DNA of 45,631 nt from Verrucomicrobiales bacterium (GTDB taxonomy: Bacteria > Verrucomicrobiota > Verrucomicrobiia > Verrucomicrobiales > DEV007). Shown here in pieces: positions 44,934-45,631 of this stretch (positions within the stretch are counted from its first letter, which is position 1; each line of letters starts with the position of its first letter). Below the pieces are notes generated by a model that made no database searches, had not been told where the DNA came from, and worked only from the letters and a program-made list of their open reading frames with translations. The translations under genes were made by a program, and so were the position numbers. The stretch covers positions 26,088 to 71,718 of the forward strand of contig JARGOD010000012.1 in assembly GCA_029210205.1 (NCBI GenBank). The letters are read 5' to 3'.

Positions 44934-45590
44934 ATGAATCGAATCGTTCTTATTCTCTTTTGTTCCCTTGCTCCACTTTCGATGCCGGCTGGAGAATGGA
45001 CCGAGCTCTTCGATGGGGAATCCACCGCGGGCTGGAAGCCGAACGCGGATCGCGGTGCTTACCGGGTTGAAGATGGAGTGCTGCGATTGCAGGCCACTCA
45101 TCTAAGCAATCGGGGGCACCTGTTTTATGTTGGTGACGACGAGGAACTGGATTTCTTCATAAACTTCGAACTTGAGGTCGTGACACGTGGCGAGCCCAAT
45201 TCAAATTCAGGCATCTTCTTCCACACGGATCGGGAAACTCGTGACAAAGTCCTTCACCTCGCGAACGGCTATGAGGTACAGCTCAATTCCACAGTGAAGG
45301 AGCGTCGCAAAACAGGCAGTCTCTATGATGTCATCGATTTAGCCGAGCAGGTCATTGATGATACCGAGTGGTTTACCGTGCGCGTCCGCGTCGAGGGCAA
45401 AAGGATTCAGGTATGGTTGAATGACATACAAACAATCGACTACACTGAGCCTGCCAATGTCGTCGCGGAACGCTCTGAAAAACGAAAAGGCCGCGTCCTC
45501 CGCGAAGAAGGCGGGGCGATTGCCCTGCAGGCGCACGATGAGGACAGCATCTTCTATTTTAAATCCCTGCGCATCCGAAGGCTGCCGTGA
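44934..45590 (+). CDS. Secreted DUF1080 protein (3-keto-disaccharide hydrolase / LamG-like fold)
   Basis: 218 aa from the ATG at 44934; a TTG at 44925 adds three residues. A signal peptide (MNRIVLILFCSLAPLSMPA) is followed by a single DUF1080 domain: EWTELFDGESTAGWKPNADR, SGIFFHTDRE, NGYEVQLNST and the closing VWLNDIQTIDYTE and GAIALQAHDEDSIFYFKSLR. Some members cleave 3-keto-glycosides; others only bind. It stands apart from the oxidoreductase cluster at 14806, but its closing strands resemble the extra domain on the AraC regulator at 12030. Confidence 0.88.
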   Translation: MNRIVLILFCSLAPLSMPAGEWTELFDGESTAGWKPNADRGAYRVEDGVLRLQATHLSNRGHLFYVGDDEELDFFINFELEVVTRGEPNSNSGIFFHTDRETRDKVLHLANGYEVQLNSTVKERRKTGSLYDVIDLAEQVIDDTEWFTVRVRVEGKRIQVWLNDIQTIDYTEPANVVAERSEKRKGRVLREEGGAIALQAHDEDSIFYFKSLRIRRLP

Positions 45591-45631
45591 CTATGAGCTT
45601 TCTTGAAGAGGAGAGTCAGGAAAAAAGTTAG

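Noticed and set aside
45593-45631. Twelve-codon frame (MSFLEEESQEKS) at the window end
   Set aside because: Too short and without support; the last 41 bases after the DUF1080 gene show nothing else.
1-45631. CRISPR array, tRNA, rRNA, integrase or phage genes
   Set aside because: No regularly spaced repeats, cloverleaf, ribosomal RNA segments or recombinase-like proteins were seen by reading. A tRNA or covariance scan was not run.

Overview
The window looks like a chromosomal segment of a planctomycete-verrucomicrobial (PVC) bacterium, most likely a free-living Verrucomicrobiota. The basis is a gene content almost confined to that group: DUF1592, DUF1549/DUF1553 cytochrome-like proteins, DUF1501 and DUF1552 (HXXSHH) Tat-exported proteins, several formylglycine-type sulfatases, a fused kelch-sodium:solute symporter, and DUF1080 domains. 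Nearly everything exported carries a Sec or Tat signal. No rRNA, tRNA, CRISPR array or prophage was seen. No gene-free stretch exceeds 300 bases.

Layout. (1) 1-3253, minus: sialic-acid module, an N-acetylneuraminate lyase coupled by ATGA to a kelch-SSS transporter that runs off the window. (2) 3482-9609, plus: DUF1592 c-type cytochrome protein, DUF1552 Tat protein and secreted ankyrin protein (a triad), then a mannonate-dehydratase-like enzyme. (3) 9606-11969, minus: PHB-depolymerase-type esterase and matrixin-type metalloprotease. (4) 12030-23726, plus: a candidate polysaccharide utilization block, with an AraC regulator carrying an unusual C-terminal beta-sandwich, a sulfatase, an FAD oxidoreductase, a BNR/sialidase-like protein, an iduronate-sulfatase-like enzyme, an orphan secreted protein, a pectate-lyase-fold protein and a Tat-exported sugar isomerase-like TIM barrel. 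(5) 23729-29379, minus: DUF3445 protein, Kef-type K+/H+ antiporter, another sulfatase and a SulP anion transporter. (6) 29588-32119, plus: DUF6498 membrane protein, small-molecule kinase and IMPase-family phosphatase, tightly packed. (7) 32311-41710, minus: two tandem copies of a [PSCyt1-DUF1549-DUF1553] + [DUF1501] module separated by a small secreted protein. One copy is split by a decayed GxxExxY gene bounded by inverted repeats. (8) 41783-45590: monooxygenase-like ABM protein, DEAD-box helicase, a cupin-like protein (minus), and a secreted DUF1080 protein (plus).

How the parts may work together. Three sulfatases, a DUF1080 protein, an exported FAD oxidoreductase, a beta-helix lyase-fold protein and an exported sugar isomerase suggest extracytoplasmic attack on a sulfated, acidic glycan. 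Cytoplasmic NanA and the mannonate dehydratase would then handle sialic and uronic acid products. Three times in the window a secreted CxxCH-containing multidomain protein is followed by a Tat-exported protein of the DUF1501/DUF1552 type, which suggests one recurring two-part machine of unknown chemistry. A family of short inverted repeats ending in AACCACT occurs at three intergenic sites, once around the GxxExxY remnant. All functions are read from motifs and family recognition; no searches were run.
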